Of a DNA stretch of 48,824 nt, positions 1 to 10,308 are shown piece after piece. This DNA comes from Chara braunii (lineage: Eukaryota; Streptophyta; Charophyceae; Charales; Characeae). The stretch lies in contig BFEA01000322.1 in NCBI GenBank assembly GCA_003427395.1, positions 561,677-610,500 on the forward strand, written 5' to 3'. How positions within the stretch are numbered: the first letter of the stretch is position 1; each line of letters begins with the position of its first letter. Below the pieces are notes generated by a model. That model saw only the letters and a list, made by a program, of their open reading frames with translations, did not search any database and had not been told where the DNA came from. Made by a program: the position numbers and the translations under genes.

Positions 1-681
1 GGAGAGAGGGGGGAGAGAGAGTAGGAGAAGAAAACCAAACTCGCAAATTACATGAATACTATTGCACGGACGATTGTCTACGAGAGTCTATTGGCCTTTG
101 GACAAGTACCGTGACTGGGGAGGGCAGGAAGGATTTGAGGGAAGGGATTTGGAAGTCTGCTCCTTTTCTGAAACTTTTGCGTTAAGAAGAATGTGTTTGG
201 TGGCAGAGGAGGAGGAGGTGTCAGGGGGCTGACGAGCAGTCAGGCGCGTAAGGAGGTGGAAGTACTTGAAGGATACTCCTCATCCGAGATGGGACGTCTG
301 TAAAGGAGCATGCATGGGGCGACAGCGGGGCGATCACATCAACAATTTCGGAGCAGCTGCAATGTAGTGAATCTCATTCTCATTTCCTCCCCCACCAGCT
401 TGTAACCTACCCTTTCTCCCCCTCTGAGCAAATACTCTCCCCCAGCCAGAAAAAAAAAAAAAAAAATTGAAGTAGGAAAAAAGAATTAGGTATAAGGCAC
501 AACTAAATAATAACAATTACAAGGAAGAAATATATAGGCCTGAGTGTCATAATTGTCTTCCCGGTCTTCTTCGTACTTCCTCCTTACGCGTCTGATTTTG
601 TTATAACTTTCAGAAAATGCCTAGAGTGGTACATTAGCGTTGGCACAAGATGGTTGATTCGACACTAATGTTAGAGGGGCG
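1..681. other. Purine-rich, low-complexity leader region, no gene seen
   Basis: The stretch starts with GA-rich sequence, has an A-run near 450-466 and no convincing reading frame. It lies upstream of the LINE ORF1 remnant and may be its 5' UTR or older flanking DNA. The LINE's true 5' boundary cannot be placed because no matching target-site duplication of the poly(A) end was found. Confidence 0.4.
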
Positions 682-1680
682 ATGCGGCATTTAGCCCTCA
701 AACTTCACACGCCTCTGAAAACCGTTATGGCAGCCCGACAAAAACTCAATGAAGGATACCCAAATAAAGGTAGCAACGAAATGGTGATCGAAGAGGAAAT
801 ACTTACCACAAAAGAAAAAGAGGAACTTCAAGAAGAAGAGCACAACGCACAGTCTGTCTTGCAGGGGAACATGACACCTACTTCATCTGCTTTAGTCCCT
901 GTGATCAACCCACACCATAACCAAAATGAGGCAATGACTGCCCTGGCTCAAGGGGGAACTCTAATCGTGAACCCCCTTTTCATTCAGGTGCTTGGAACAG
1001 GGACGCAAGCGGTCGAACAAGGTTCATTCCAGAAGGAAATGTCCACATCAGCAGAAATTCAAGGTAAATCAGTAACAATAGTTGCAGGGGGACAAAGACA
1101 GATGTTGGCTCAGAACATCCTTAAGAAACAATGTGGGGAATGTGGGATAGGGGAAAGGAAGCAAGGGGAAGCCAAAGAGGAAGGACGGCAATTGGTTCGT
1201 GGATGAGTCAGAGGGAGAGGTAGGCATTGGGAAGCAACAAAACGAAGTGGAGGAGGAAGGGGTGGGAGAGGAGATGGAAAAAATAGAGTCGTATTGGAAG
1301 GCAGCAGAGGTAAAGGGGGACAAGATCAAAGAACGGAAGGGGGGATGGATTTGGATAGAGGGGGACAAAACAAGGAAGGAGGGAAGGAAAATATTGAGAT
1401 ACATAAAACTGTCACCCCTTCCTTGCCTCCTGTTCCCCCTCCCACAGACCTTTCAATAGAGGGGCAACCGAAAGGATCTCGGTCTCCTTGGATTCGCTGC
1501 GTGAAGGGGCCTTTTCAGACAAAGACTCTGGAAATCAAGAGGCAAGGGCCTCAAGCGCAACCTTTGCGCATTCCCTTGTACAATCTCCCAACAACGAAAG
1601 CTTTTTTTTTTGTCCAAATTTATAATAGCATCCAAAGAAAAGGTAATAGAATTAGGGGGGGGGAGGGAATCCATGGTTAA
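682..1680 (+). pseudogene. LINE ORF1 N-terminal region, broken
   Basis: Open stretches in successive frames (682-1206, 1199-1459, 1294-1680) give a charged, Glu/Lys/Gln-rich, low-complexity polypeptide with no recognised domain. Position directly upstream of the DUF4283-like core, on the same strand, is the only reason to call it ORF1. The frame changes near 1200 and 1300, and the run of T at about 1602-1611 and run of G near 1657-1663 suggest slippage errors or decay. Function beyond being the leader of an L1 RNA-binding protein is not supported. Confidence 0.45.
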
Positions 1681-1724
1681 AACATATCCTATGCAGAAGT
1701 TGTCAGAAAGGGATTCTATCTATC

Positions 1725-2366
1725 ATGCACATGCAAACAATTGTGTTTTTTTATGACGATGCCGCATATAAATCCACTAATGAGAAAATCAAGTGGATCT
1801 GCAAAAGACTGACATATCTCAAAGGTAGCTACGAAGCAATGAACGAAGAGTTTCTTATTCAACCGGTGTCGGCAACAATGTTCACTGTGTTATCATTGTA
1901 CGAGGAAGATAAAAACGCTATAGATGATTGGAGAAAACAGAGGTGTGATATATCAGAGGTTCGAATCTATCCCTGGACGCCACAAAAGCAGGGACCAGAG
2001 TAAAAGCAGACACAAATGATGTAGGATTTTTATTGGGTTGAGTTCCGTCATATTCCAATAGAAATCCAGATCGCTTTCATTCAGGATTTTGAGAAAATGT
2101 ATGATGTGGTCGATTTTATAGATCCTCTCCCAACTTTTGCAGCACGCAGGGATGCTTATTTGAAGCTCGCCCTCAATCACCCGACAAATGTTCCGTTCAA
2201 TTTGGATTATGTCATTCCTTACCGCATAGGTGGGAGGGAATACCACATTCACACTACTCATAAACTGAGATCGTGGTGTTTTAGGTGCAAAGTTTATGAC
2301 CACCTGAGTTCTGATACAAATTGTGAACAAAGTCCGCAAAAAAAAAAAAAAAAAAACTACAACTAG
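1725..2366 (+). pseudogene. LINE ORF1 core: DUF4283-like domain and zinc knuckle
   Basis: In plant L1 elements ORF1 makes the RNA-binding protein that packages the LINE transcript. Residues encoded at 1725-2003 (FFYDD..., LSLYEEDKN, IDDWRK) look like the RNA-binding core, and after two stops the frame resumes with FYWVEFRHIPIEI, then FAARRDAYLKLALNH, and finally a knuckle-like CFRCKVYDHLSSDTNC (C-x2-C-x4-H-x6-C, spacing longer than the usual x4). The order matches plant L1 ORF1 proteins: core, 'WV-x-IP' segment, then knuckle. The stops near 2003-2020 break the gene. Identification is from pattern recognition. Confidence 0.7.
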
Positions 2367-2426
2367 GCTAATTAGAGACTAATTTAGACAATTTTTATGA
2401 AGGACAGTGGATGTTGGTCATGAGGG

Positions 2427-2813
2427 GTGGGTATACATAGAGAGTACCCGAAAGGGAGACCCCCGAAAATGATGGACATGAGAAAGAGAAGAGGATCTCA
2501 ATTTAGACACAAAACCTCCCAACAGTTGGGTTCCCTAGAGATGACCAGCAAATCACCGCTTTATCCAACTACTAATCCAGGGGCACAAGGGAACACAGCC
2601 CCCGGTTTAGCCCTGGGAATATCTGGTACCTCAGGTACCTCAAGTACTTCAGAGGGGCCAGTGTTGAAAGACAAGGAGCAAATCTACAAAATGGGGGGCT
2701 TGAGGGTGGGTTTATCTGGAGCCTCTCCGAATCCAAAAGATCCAGCGAGAGTCCAAGGAACAACAGAGGCCCAGGGGGTGCAGGTGTCTGAGATACGCAG
2801 GTCAACTAGCTAA
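2427..2813 (+). pseudogene. LINE ORF1 C-terminal linker, broken
   Basis: A 128-codon open stretch rich in Ser, Thr, Gly and Pro follows the knuckle of ORF1 and runs almost to the insertion point of the LTR element. It contains a short repetitive segment (GTSGTSSTS). No domain is recognised. It is read as the low-complexity tail that many plant LINE ORF1 proteins have after the knuckle, and the tail continues beyond the inserted element at about 29440-30720. Confidence 0.4.
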
Positions 2814-2843
2814 GGTTCAGACAGAGGTCTAGGGAACAGGAAG

Positions 2844-2848
2844 ACCGT
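2844..2848. repeat. Left target-site duplication (ACCGT)
   Basis: ACCGT directly precedes the LTR start TGTCGG. The same five bases occur at 29416-29420 directly at the end of the 3' LTR. If the LTR is taken to end in the canonical CA at 29416, the duplication is the four bases CCGT. LINE sequence lies on both outer sides. Confidence 0.8.
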
Positions 2849-2859
2849 TGTCGGCGCGA

Positions 2860-2877
2860 ATACCCTTACAAGGGTAT
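2860..2877 (+). other. Short hairpin at LTR start
   Basis: Arms ATACCCTT (2860-2867) and AAGGGTAT (2870-2877) are perfectly complementary around a two-base centre. The same sequence is present at the start of the 3' LTR, in both assembled versions. It lies 11 bases from the LTR end. Confidence 0.6.
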
Positions 2878-4027
2878 CCGCCCTGGTTTCTGCAGATGAC
2901 AGGAGAAATGGGTTTGGTCAAAATAAGCAGTGCGAGGCACGACCTCGTCCGGGACCCGCCTTGACTAAGTTAGGAGGTATGTGGGCGTGTAGTTTTAGGG
3001 CGCACGTGTGATTTTTTTGATTGAGTGGGCGGCCGCTCTAGTCGACCGACTCGGACCGGGTTACGGATTTGGTTAAGGAATAAAAATTTGATTTTGGTTG
3101 GCACGCGCGGCCGGCGTTAGGACTGGCGCGCCGGTAGGCGCGCGGGATGGCCATGGCGCGGGTTGGTAGGCCGGCGCGGACACTTAGGGGCCGTGGGTGC
3201 AAATGTGGGCTGAAGGAATGGCCAGGGCGGTATCTTGACCATGAGCACCACGCGGTACCACGTCATATTGAAATCCGCGCCTAGTTGTTTCAGGCTTGGG
3301 CTCAACCCTATAGGTTACGGTACAGGACTATTGTTATGGAGATACGGGGGTCGAGGCCAGCGGGCGTCGACGGAGGAGTAGCGGAGCGTGGAGAAAACTG
3401 GGGGGTTGAGGGTCCCGCAGGACTATCCCCCCTAGTTTTGTTGGGGGAGTTCGATCGCGGGCCCGCTCTGCAGGGCTGGAAAGCTGCCAGCAGGTCCCGC
3501 TGTAACGACGCTGTTTGTCCCCGATAGCCCCTCACGCTATTTTTTTTTTGGGTTTTGTCCTCACCCTTCTTGGGTTTTTATTTGTTCTGTCTTCCACCCT
3601 TGCGTCTAGGCCATCAGGGTCCCGGCCCCAGTTTCGAGCCTGGGCCGCGGACCCACGAATATGGCAGAGTGGAGGCACCAACAAACTGGGAGCACCGGCC
3701 GACTGGCCTTTGGCATCTTCGTGGGGCGTTGCCCCGACCGGAGTCCTTCGGGGCATCCGTTAAAGAGTGGAGTAATACAAGGGAGATTTGTATGGGCACT
3801 GCGCAGGGATGATGCGCAAAGATCTGAAAATGAACCCGGACGCAGGTCGCGCTGGGTACGTAAAAAGAAAAAGGGGCCGACCGGATTATCTTGTGGCCGG
3901 ATCCGCCCGACGGCTGCCTGCTTCGTAGCAAAGGGGCGCCAGCCAGCGCGAGGTCCTTTGGGACACTCGGTAAAGTAGTGGAACGATATCGAGAGGGCGC
4001 GCTGGGTCATTACACCCGGAAAGTGTG

Positions 4028-4034
4028 TATAAAT
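4028..4034 (+). promoter_or_regulatory. Candidate LTR promoter TATA box
   Basis: TATAAAT, preceded by GTG, lies about 1.18 kb into the LTR and is identical in the 3' LTR (23524-23530) although bases just downstream differ by an indel. If used, U3 would be about 1.2 kb and R plus U5 more than 6 kb. No transcription data support this. TATAAAC at 6281-6287, also kept in the other LTR, is an alternative. Confidence 0.4.
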
Positions 4035-4290
4035 CGGAGGCGAGAAGCGGGATGCTGTCGGACCGCGTAATGTTGGAGGGCCAGGGTGACGGCAACATCA
4101 ACAGGGGAGAACAAACGAGCAGTACGGGCGGGAAGCAACAGGCAGTGAGAAAGGCGAGTGAACCCGGACGCGGAGCAGTGCCGGGTGCATGCAGGCGAAA
4201 GCGGGGATGGTGAAGAAGTGAGTCGGGCGCAGTCAAGAGGATCGGTTGCCCTCGATCCTGAGTGAACTTGAGAGAGAAGAGATGCGATAC

Positions 4291-4324
4291 CGGGGCTTTG
4301 GCCCCGGCGGGGCTTTGGCCCCGG
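4291..4324 (+). repeat. 17-bp GC-rich tandem duplication (5' LTR only)
   Basis: Two units containing GGGGCTTTGGCCCC stand head to tail here. The 3' LTR has a single unit at about 23816-23831. Each unit is itself a small hairpin (GGGGC/GCCCC). The difference marks a copy-number change since the LTRs were identical. Confidence 0.7.
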
Positions 4325-6280
4325 GCGAGGTAGATGGAGGAGTCAGTTTTAGCGTTGGTATAGTGAGAAAAGAGGTAGACAGGAAAGTGAGTGCGAGGAC
4401 ATGGCGGAGGGAGGAGTGGCGTGGCAAGATTCGCATTACTTGCTCGATTTCTGACGAAATCGGGCGAAGTAAAGGGCGTTTCCGCGGTTCAGGGGTAGGG
4501 CGAGTGCATTAGGGATGTTAGTTTTTGTTCAGACTCGTTAGTTTAGCAGCGGTGAGCAAGGAGGGCTGCGTGCGAGGGAGAGGCTAAGTGGGAGGATGAA
4601 TCTTACCATGATCTAGCGGAAGATTCACTCTCCTTTTTGGAATTTTTCGCAGGTACTGCAGAAGAACCGACCACTCGCAGCCTCCGCCGCCATCGTGGGG
4701 TATGGCGCCTCGTGCCTAAGCCACACGCTTAGCTGCACTTAATCTGGCCGGGTCCGGCGTGAAGATTCGTTCGATTCTGGCTTCTCCCTCTGGTGAGAAC
4801 GGTGGGAAGTAGGCAGCGGGTTGGGGGAGACTTACCCCTTGCCCAGTGCATCTCTCAGAAGTGTCGATGGGAGCGGGCTGGCTAGTCTTGCTGCAGACGC
4901 CACTTGGGGGAAGCATGACGTATCTAGTTGGGTTAGAGCGGGAGATTCATATTTTCCTTTTAAGAGGCACAGGGTCTGTATGGGAGAGCGAGAGAGGGGG
5001 GGAAGGGAGAAGTTTACCTCAGAGGGGACAAACCAATGGTGCATGGTGAATCCGGAGAGCCTCAAGGGCTTGCTGATTTCGGGAGTTGTCAAACTGAAGT
5101 TGTTGGACTATTGCGCCGTACTAAGTCTCGTGCTGCCAACGAATGAGCCCTCATACAACCTAGCACAGGGGGCACTTGGCGGGGGTATACGTGGCAGAAA
5201 GGGCCGTATGGGCAACATGACTGAGTACCACGGTCGCTTTCTTCGTGGCTCACTGTGCTTTCACGAACTAGCCGGGTGTCGGGAGCAGGGTGCTTCCAAG
5301 TCCTTGAGGAAGGACAAACACCAATTTTACTTCGCGGCCAATCGAGACGGCGTGTGGCCAACCAAGGGGTTGAAGGCTTACCTGTTAGGCTGCACGTTTG
5401 CTTGACCGGTTGTTGGTGATAGAAACCCGAGCTGTAATACTGAGGCCACACCATCACGCTTTCTATTTTGGCCGCGCGGGCGGTTGCAGTTTACCGATCG
5501 GGATGCTACTTCTGTTCGCCGTTTTGTTTAAGTCACTATTGTGTATTTTGATGCGTAGACTGCACTTTCTACTGCAGCGACTGCTGGGTTTGCTACAAAG
5601 CGCTGCGCTGGTTGACTGCAGGCTGTTGTGCTGTTGTAAACTGCGGCCGTGTTGGGGGCTATACGACTGCTGCATCATGTTGAGAAACAGGCCATGTGAC
5701 GGGACTACTTTTGCGGCATAAAGGAGGAGTGGTGAGAAGGATGTGGTCAGAGTTACCAAGGAGTGTGCTGCTGCTGCGTTTGGGGACCAAGTACGGGTTG
5801 TCGTGCACGTCTGCTGCTGGGTCTGAAGGACTGTTACCAACTGTTGTGTGGCCGCGAACAGGCCGTGGAGAGGTGTTGAGACAGGGGGAGGCGATCAGAT
5901 TGGGCAGTTAGGGGGTTAGTGTTGCGAATCGGGGAACCATCGAAGACTTGACTTCTACGAGTTGGTCTCAGAAGTGTGACCAAGCTGTTACATTTTTGGC
6001 TGCCATTGCAGGGCCCTCAGGCGCATGAAGGTAACAAGGCCCTCTCGCGAGAGTCTGAGAGCACCTTCCTTGGATCTGAGAGACTCAAATTTTCTCCTTC
6101 TGCCCTTCTTACTCTAAGTTTAGTCTATTAGTTCAGAGAGGAAGGCGGCAGCCGGGATTGCAACCCGTAGGTCCGCGTCAAGACTCTGTGGGGAGTCAGC
6201 CCACCGATTGCGGGAGCTATGCCGGAACTCAGGAGGAGTTATTGAGGCAGGGAACTGAGAGGTAATCATTGCTTCCCCTC

Positions 6281-6287
6281 TATAAAC
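6281..6287 (+). promoter_or_regulatory. Second candidate TATA box in LTR
   Basis: TATAAAC within CCCCTCTATAAACC is kept in the 3' LTR near 25731. It precedes the hairpin array by about 240 bp, so a start here would place the array near the 5' end of the transcript. Choice between this and the 4028 site cannot be made from sequence. Confidence 0.25.
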
Positions 6288-6522
6288 CCAGATATAACCC
6301 CTATTTGTACATCTTTATATGGTTGGATGAGTATATTGCATTCACCTCTACTTTGACTTTGGTTTGACCTTCAGGACACAAGTCAGACTTAGTGAAGGAG
6401 TGCGTGTGTAATGGCAGTTTCAGTTTCTTTGCTTGTCTGAAAGCAGATTGTAATACAGGGTTGCATCAGGGGGAAGGTTGGGGAAAAGGTGGTTTTGCTT
6501 GAGATTGGAAGGGTCCTATGGG

Positions 6523-7428
6523 GTCAGGCATGGTTCCATAAGATTGGATGGTCTTACTGCTGTGTTTATTCTAGTTTTCTGAAAAAGGCTAAACTTTGTT
6601 TCTAAGATGATTGGCTTGGCCGTTGTGTTTATTTAATTTCGCCAGACTTTGTTTCTAAGATGAATGACCTAGCGATTTGCTTGTGGGGTTTTGATTGTGC
6701 AAACTTGAGGGCCAGACATTGTTCCATAAGTTTGGATGGTCTTGTCGCTGTTTATTTCTGGGTGGTTTTTGAACAGTCTCTGGGTCTAACTCATAGTGCT
6801 CTGTTTTTTTTGTGCTGAGAAGAAGGTGTTGAGCATGGTTTCTCAGATGAATGGCTCAACTCTTTTGTTTGTTTTATTCTGAGGGAGTCATTTCTGCTGA
6901 GGATAAAGCATGTTTCATAAGATTGGATGGCTTTGGACTCATGTCGCACACAGATGGGTCAGAGAGAAATGAATCTGGCAGAGGAACCGACATGTTCCAT
7001 AAGATTGGATGGTCTGGCCCAACGCCTCGCGCATGTTGGAACCCAAAATGTTATAATTTGACTATATTTTATTACTATTCTATTTAAGAACAGGCGGGTC
7101 ACACAAAGTTCCATAAGATTGGCTGGTCTGACTAAAGCTTATCATAAATTTGAAGAGAGTATAATTAAGAATATAACTGAAGGTAACTTTGGGCAAGTTG
7201 AGCTTTGTTTCTAAGATTAATGGCTCAGTCCTACGCTCAGCTTTTCAATACTTAGTTCAGAGAGGTATATATAACTTAGATATTAAAAATTTCAGGGCGA
7301 CTAGGCATTGTTTCTAAGATGAATGACTTAGCAATGTGCCCAAAGGAAGAGAAAAGTAGTTGTGCAAGTTGTTCGTGTATACTTAATGGCTGAGTCAAGC
7401 ATGTTCCATAAGATTGGATGACCTCATT
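6523..7428 (+). repeat. Array of eleven covarying stem-loops in 5' LTR
   Basis: Eleven units lie at about 6523, 6586, 6641, 6710, 6827, 6902, 6983, 7096, 7197, 7299 and 7391, irregularly spaced at 54-117 bases. Each has a variable outer stem of 6-8 bp, a short conserved inner stem and the apical loop TAAGAT (variants TAAGTT, CAGAT). Inner stems come in two types, TCCA/TGGA and TTC/GAA. Outer stems differ in sequence yet stay complementary, for example GTTGAGC with GCTCAAC at 6827. In the other LTR, GGTCAAGC pairs with GCTTGGCC and GACTAGGC with GCTTAGTC. Some units have lost pairing in one LTR but keep it in the other, as expected for decay of a once-selected structure. Role unknown. Confidence 0.75.
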
Positions 7429-7700
7429 TTATGCCTTATGTAAGCAAGGTATAAAGGGTTAAAGCATTGAAAGATTATGAACTATTGTCTTCTAAGTTGA
7501 CTTGGGGATGGTGAGAGTACTTACCTTTGTGGTTTGACCTGCATGTGGCTGAATGAGGTCTCTGCTTAGTCTGAGTTTCAGTTTGACAGGTAGTTGCTTT
7601 AGTTGCTCGCCACATGCTAGGTTTATTTTCCGACTAGGTTTATTTTACTTAGATCAAATCTCGCATTTTCTGAGATCTTTTGTTGTACTTGGCTCTGTAT

Positions 7701-8078
7701 AAATTTTGGTAAGCTACTTCCTCTACGGGAAGCGCTGCCAAAATTTCTACAAATCCAGGGAGTTAGTCAGTTCTTGACTTTTCAAAGTTCAACTTGTCTA
7801 AAGTTCATATATGGCTTAGTAAAAATCTGGAAAGCCTCCTTTTCTAAAGGGAATGCTGCCCAAATTTTTGCTAATTCAAGGAGTTAGACAAAAATTGAAC
7901 TTTGGAAAGTTAAAGACTATCTCTGTTTCATATTTGGGCTGATATAAATTTTGAAAAGACACTTTTCCTACGGGAAGTGCTGCCTAAATTTTCTTAGTTT
8001 AGAGGAGATATATTATATTTTGACTGGTGGCGATTCTGGCGGTCCACTCTGTATAGGGGAGGCTCTGCCAAGGTCTAC
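7701..8078 (+). repeat. Four larger hairpins, about 120-bp tandem period
   Basis: Unit 1 (7701-7746): outer arms AAATTTTGG/CCAAAATTT, middle AGC/GCT, inner CTTCC/GGAAG. Unit 2 (about 7822-7870) has outer AAAAAT/ATTTTT, AGC/GCT, inner CCTTT/AAAGG. Unit 3 (about 7946-7992) has outer AAATTT arms and inner CACTT/AAGTG. Unit 4 (about 8036-8078) keeps TGGC/GCCA and CTC/GAG. The 3' halves are similar (ACGGGAAGCGCTGCCAAAA type). The sequence between units is also loosely repeated, containing GGAGTTAG and AACTTT/AAAGTT. The block recurs in the 3' LTR at about 27117-27510. Confidence 0.7.
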
Positions 8079-8246
8079 CTTTGCTTCGGCCACAGCTAAG
8101 GGTAGGTCTAAACTTAGTTAGTTAGGTGAATTTTGGAGTGAGATCGTGATTATCCTCCAAGGACTTATAAACCTAGCTTGGGGATTGGTCTGTCATGTGT
8201 TAAAGGTTCTCTTGATCAATTGATTCGGGATTTGGACAAGATTTAG

Positions 8247-8313
8247 CTCGATCCTACGAGGATCATCTACTATTATCGCTGATAACAGGTCGGTTGCCGA
8301 TTCGCCGGTTTAC
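8247..8313 (+). other. Cluster of small hairpins
   Basis: Three consecutive inverted repeats: GATCCT/AGGATC, TTATC/GATAA and TCGG/CCGA. All recur in the 3' LTR near 27665-27725, where the middle one is improved to GTTATC/GATAAC. They extend the hairpin-rich nature of this part of the LTR. Confidence 0.5.
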
Positions 8314-9000
8314 GGCTCAATTCCAACCCGCTCCCCGTACTCTACCCAAAAGGTTTTAACCCTGGTGATCTTGGTTGTTTTGTTAAGGCTTCACCCGGAC
8401 TTTTATTGAATGACCATTTAACAAAGGTGCTGAGTATTTAATTATGGTTGTTTGGACGGGAGATTGGGGCTTGCATGGCTAAAGCGTGGGGTATGAGTGC
8501 ATATAATGGTTGGAGTTGACTCCGTGTAGTGCGTGGACTGTTGTTTGATTCTTGGGTGTGATTGCAGGGATGTTCTGTGGCTCAGATTCTGAACTTTGAC
8601 TGTGTGGGATCACATATATACATATGGTTGTGGAGAACCCCACTGAGACTGTGAGAAGTGATCGTCACATATTTATCCCCTTATATGTGTGTGCGTGGGT
8701 GTACCTATGATAAGTGCTTGCGTACCCCAAAGAGCCCCGTACTAAAGGCATACTCAAAAGTTGAGACTGGAAGACATAAGGAAGATCCTTCCTTTCACTT
8801 GGTTGCTTCTTGGGGGTTTCTTAGTCAGACGTTGGTCCTGGTCCGGGATTCAAGGTCCTTGTCCAGGACATCCCAAGCCCTAGACTCTGCAGGGGAGGGA
8901 CCTCCCCTCGCGCGAAACCTATTTACTCTGCCCATCGAGACACCCAACCCTGAACGCAGAAGTGTCGCCAGGGCTGAACGGTCTGTCCTTCAGCCGTTCA

Positions 9001-9029
9001 ATATCGTGAGGGGTAACCCCTCACGATAT
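9001..9029. repeat. 29-bp near-perfect palindrome in LTR
   Basis: Arms ATATCGTGAGGGGT (9001-9014) and ACCCCTCACGATAT (9016-9029) are perfectly complementary around one base. The 3' LTR keeps all 29 bases unchanged at 28339-28367 although its left flank has been deleted. It could be a very stable RNA hairpin or a protein-binding palindrome. Confidence 0.8.
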
Positions 9030-10097
9030 GTCCCTTCAACCACTCAATATCGCGAGGCCAGACCTGCAATTACCACATATGACTAACATTGTTGGTTGGT
9101 ATAGGACCGGTCTGCTGCCGCGCAACTTTATAGCAAGTTTCTGCGCACGACGTTTTGCCGTCCTTAGTGTCTGAAAGTTATGGGACTGAATGACTCGCAT
9201 GTATGCACGAATGGTCGAAATCACTATAGGCCACTGGTACCAACCGAAAAGGGGGCACTCAAGGTTATGAGTTTTTTTTTGATAGGGGGACCCTCGGCCT
9301 ATTTCTGTTTTTTGAGTTATCATGGTTGGACGTTATAGTCCGTGGCAGCCGTCAAAGTCAAACCCCTTGACCTATGTCTAGGCCTGGAGTAGGACTCATC
9401 CCCACGGTGACAAGAAACGACTGCCACCACAGGTATGGACCTATGTACCACCCACTCTGCACAGAGTGCAGAAGAGGGTGTGTGGTCTTCAACCGCGCAT
9501 GGCGGTGTCTCGCGTCGAGAGATTAACCCTCAAGGCGCATGTCAGCCGACATTTGAGTGTCGAATGCGACCCTCGAGATTAAGGAGGACCGCATGGGTAT
9601 GGGTTCTACAAAGTACGCCATCACTGCGACCGCTTGCGTACGCTTGCATTGAGAGTGGATGTGAGTAGGCCCTGCGTCCGCACGGTTTTATGCTAAGTCT
9701 CACGAGTGACGCCTATCCGATTTTCGCATCGGAGAGCTATGGGATGACTACTGAAGGGACTAGGAGCGTTGTCGCGTTGTTTGTGTTGTGTCGTTTCGTG
9801 TGTGTGGGCGTGTGATTTATTTTTGTGTTCGTAAAGTGGTGTGCGCGTGGTGTGTGGGATGCGTCCTAGTCGACCGACGACGAGTCGCGCTTGGGACCTC
9901 AGCCCCCCAAGATGTCGGTTCGTGTGCGGGTCCGATAGAGGCGTCTTACCGCGCGTACGCCCTATGCTACAGCGAACGAGAAACGCCCTCAGCTGGTCCA
10001 CCTTTGCGATCGCAACTGATTAGCTTTCGTACTGTTGACTGGTAGCTCGGCAGGGATACGCCCACCGAAGGGAGGTGACAACTCCCGTAAGGTGGAG

Positions 10098-10103
10098 GTA
10101 AGT
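10098..10103 (+). promoter_or_regulatory. Candidate splice donor in U5 (GAG|GTAAGT)
   Basis: GTAAGT preceded by GAG is a near-consensus plant 5' splice site, 185 bases before the LTR end, kept in the 3' LTR at about 29226. It pairs logically with the acceptors at 10650 (before gag) and 17009 (before the third ORF). Confidence 0.5.
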
Positions 10104-10290
10104 CGTGCCTCACGTAGGCCCTATCCTGTCGTAGGGGCTCGCGGGAGGTATGGATGACGCACTCGGCCGGAGCGGTTTGCGGAAATTCCATGTATATTGC
10201 GATGAAGGATTTAAATCCAACTCCTGCGTGACGAGGCCGGGAGGGGCCCGCGCTGCCCTGGTGCGGTGTCGGACCGATGCGCTCGAGAGG

Positions 10291-10308
10291 TGGCGTCGTT
10301 GCCGGGGA
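10291..10308 (+). promoter_or_regulatory. Primer-binding site, tRNA-Asp type
   Basis: TGGCGTCGTTGCCGGGGA starts two bases after the 5' LTR. It matches the complement of the plant tRNA-Asp 3' end (TGGCGCCGTTGCCGGGGA, by recall) at 17 of 18 positions. The C to T difference at a CpG is typical methylation decay. It fixes the LTR boundary and the direction of the element. tRNA-Asp priming is known for Athila-type plant elements. Confidence 0.85.

Larger units (their letters stand above)
682..2848 (+). mobile_element. L1-type LINE, 5' part (split by LTR element)
   Basis: This is the 5' portion of a non-LTR retrotransposon whose other half is at 29417-35868. It holds ORF1 remnants: a charged N-terminal region, a DUF4283-like core and a CCHC-type knuckle. 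The sequence stops abruptly at 2848, where the LTR of a Ty3/gypsy-type element begins, and resumes at 29417 after the copy of the ACCGT target duplication. The reading frames are broken several times, so the LINE is an older, dead copy than the element inserted in it. The left end at 682 is only the start of recognisable coding sequence. Confidence 0.75.
2849..10288 (+). repeat. 5' LTR, 7440 bp
   Basis: It begins TGTCGG and ends CTCGAGA, where the 3' LTR has CTCGACA, so the terminal CA seems mutated to GA here. The first 3 kb are GC- and CpG-rich; the part from about 5.9 kb on is AT-richer and dense in hairpins. Open frames inside (for example 4821-5405) are not kept in the other LTR, so I treat the LTR as noncoding. 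At 7.4 kb it is exceptionally long for an LTR. Confidence 0.9.

Noticed and set aside
4821-5405. 194-codon open frame in the 5' LTR as a possible gene
   Set aside because: The equivalent region of the 3' LTR is broken and shortened, the product has no recognisable domain, and the frame lies in GC-rich sequence where stops are rare by chance.
6523-7428. CRISPR-like array (repeats with variable parts)
   Set aside because: Spacing is irregular, the variable parts are the stem arms and are complementary to each other, and the context is a eukaryotic LTR.
8940-9030. Palindromes in the LTR as Rho-independent terminators
   Set aside because: The setting is a eukaryotic retrotransposon; no T-run follows and such terminators do not apply.
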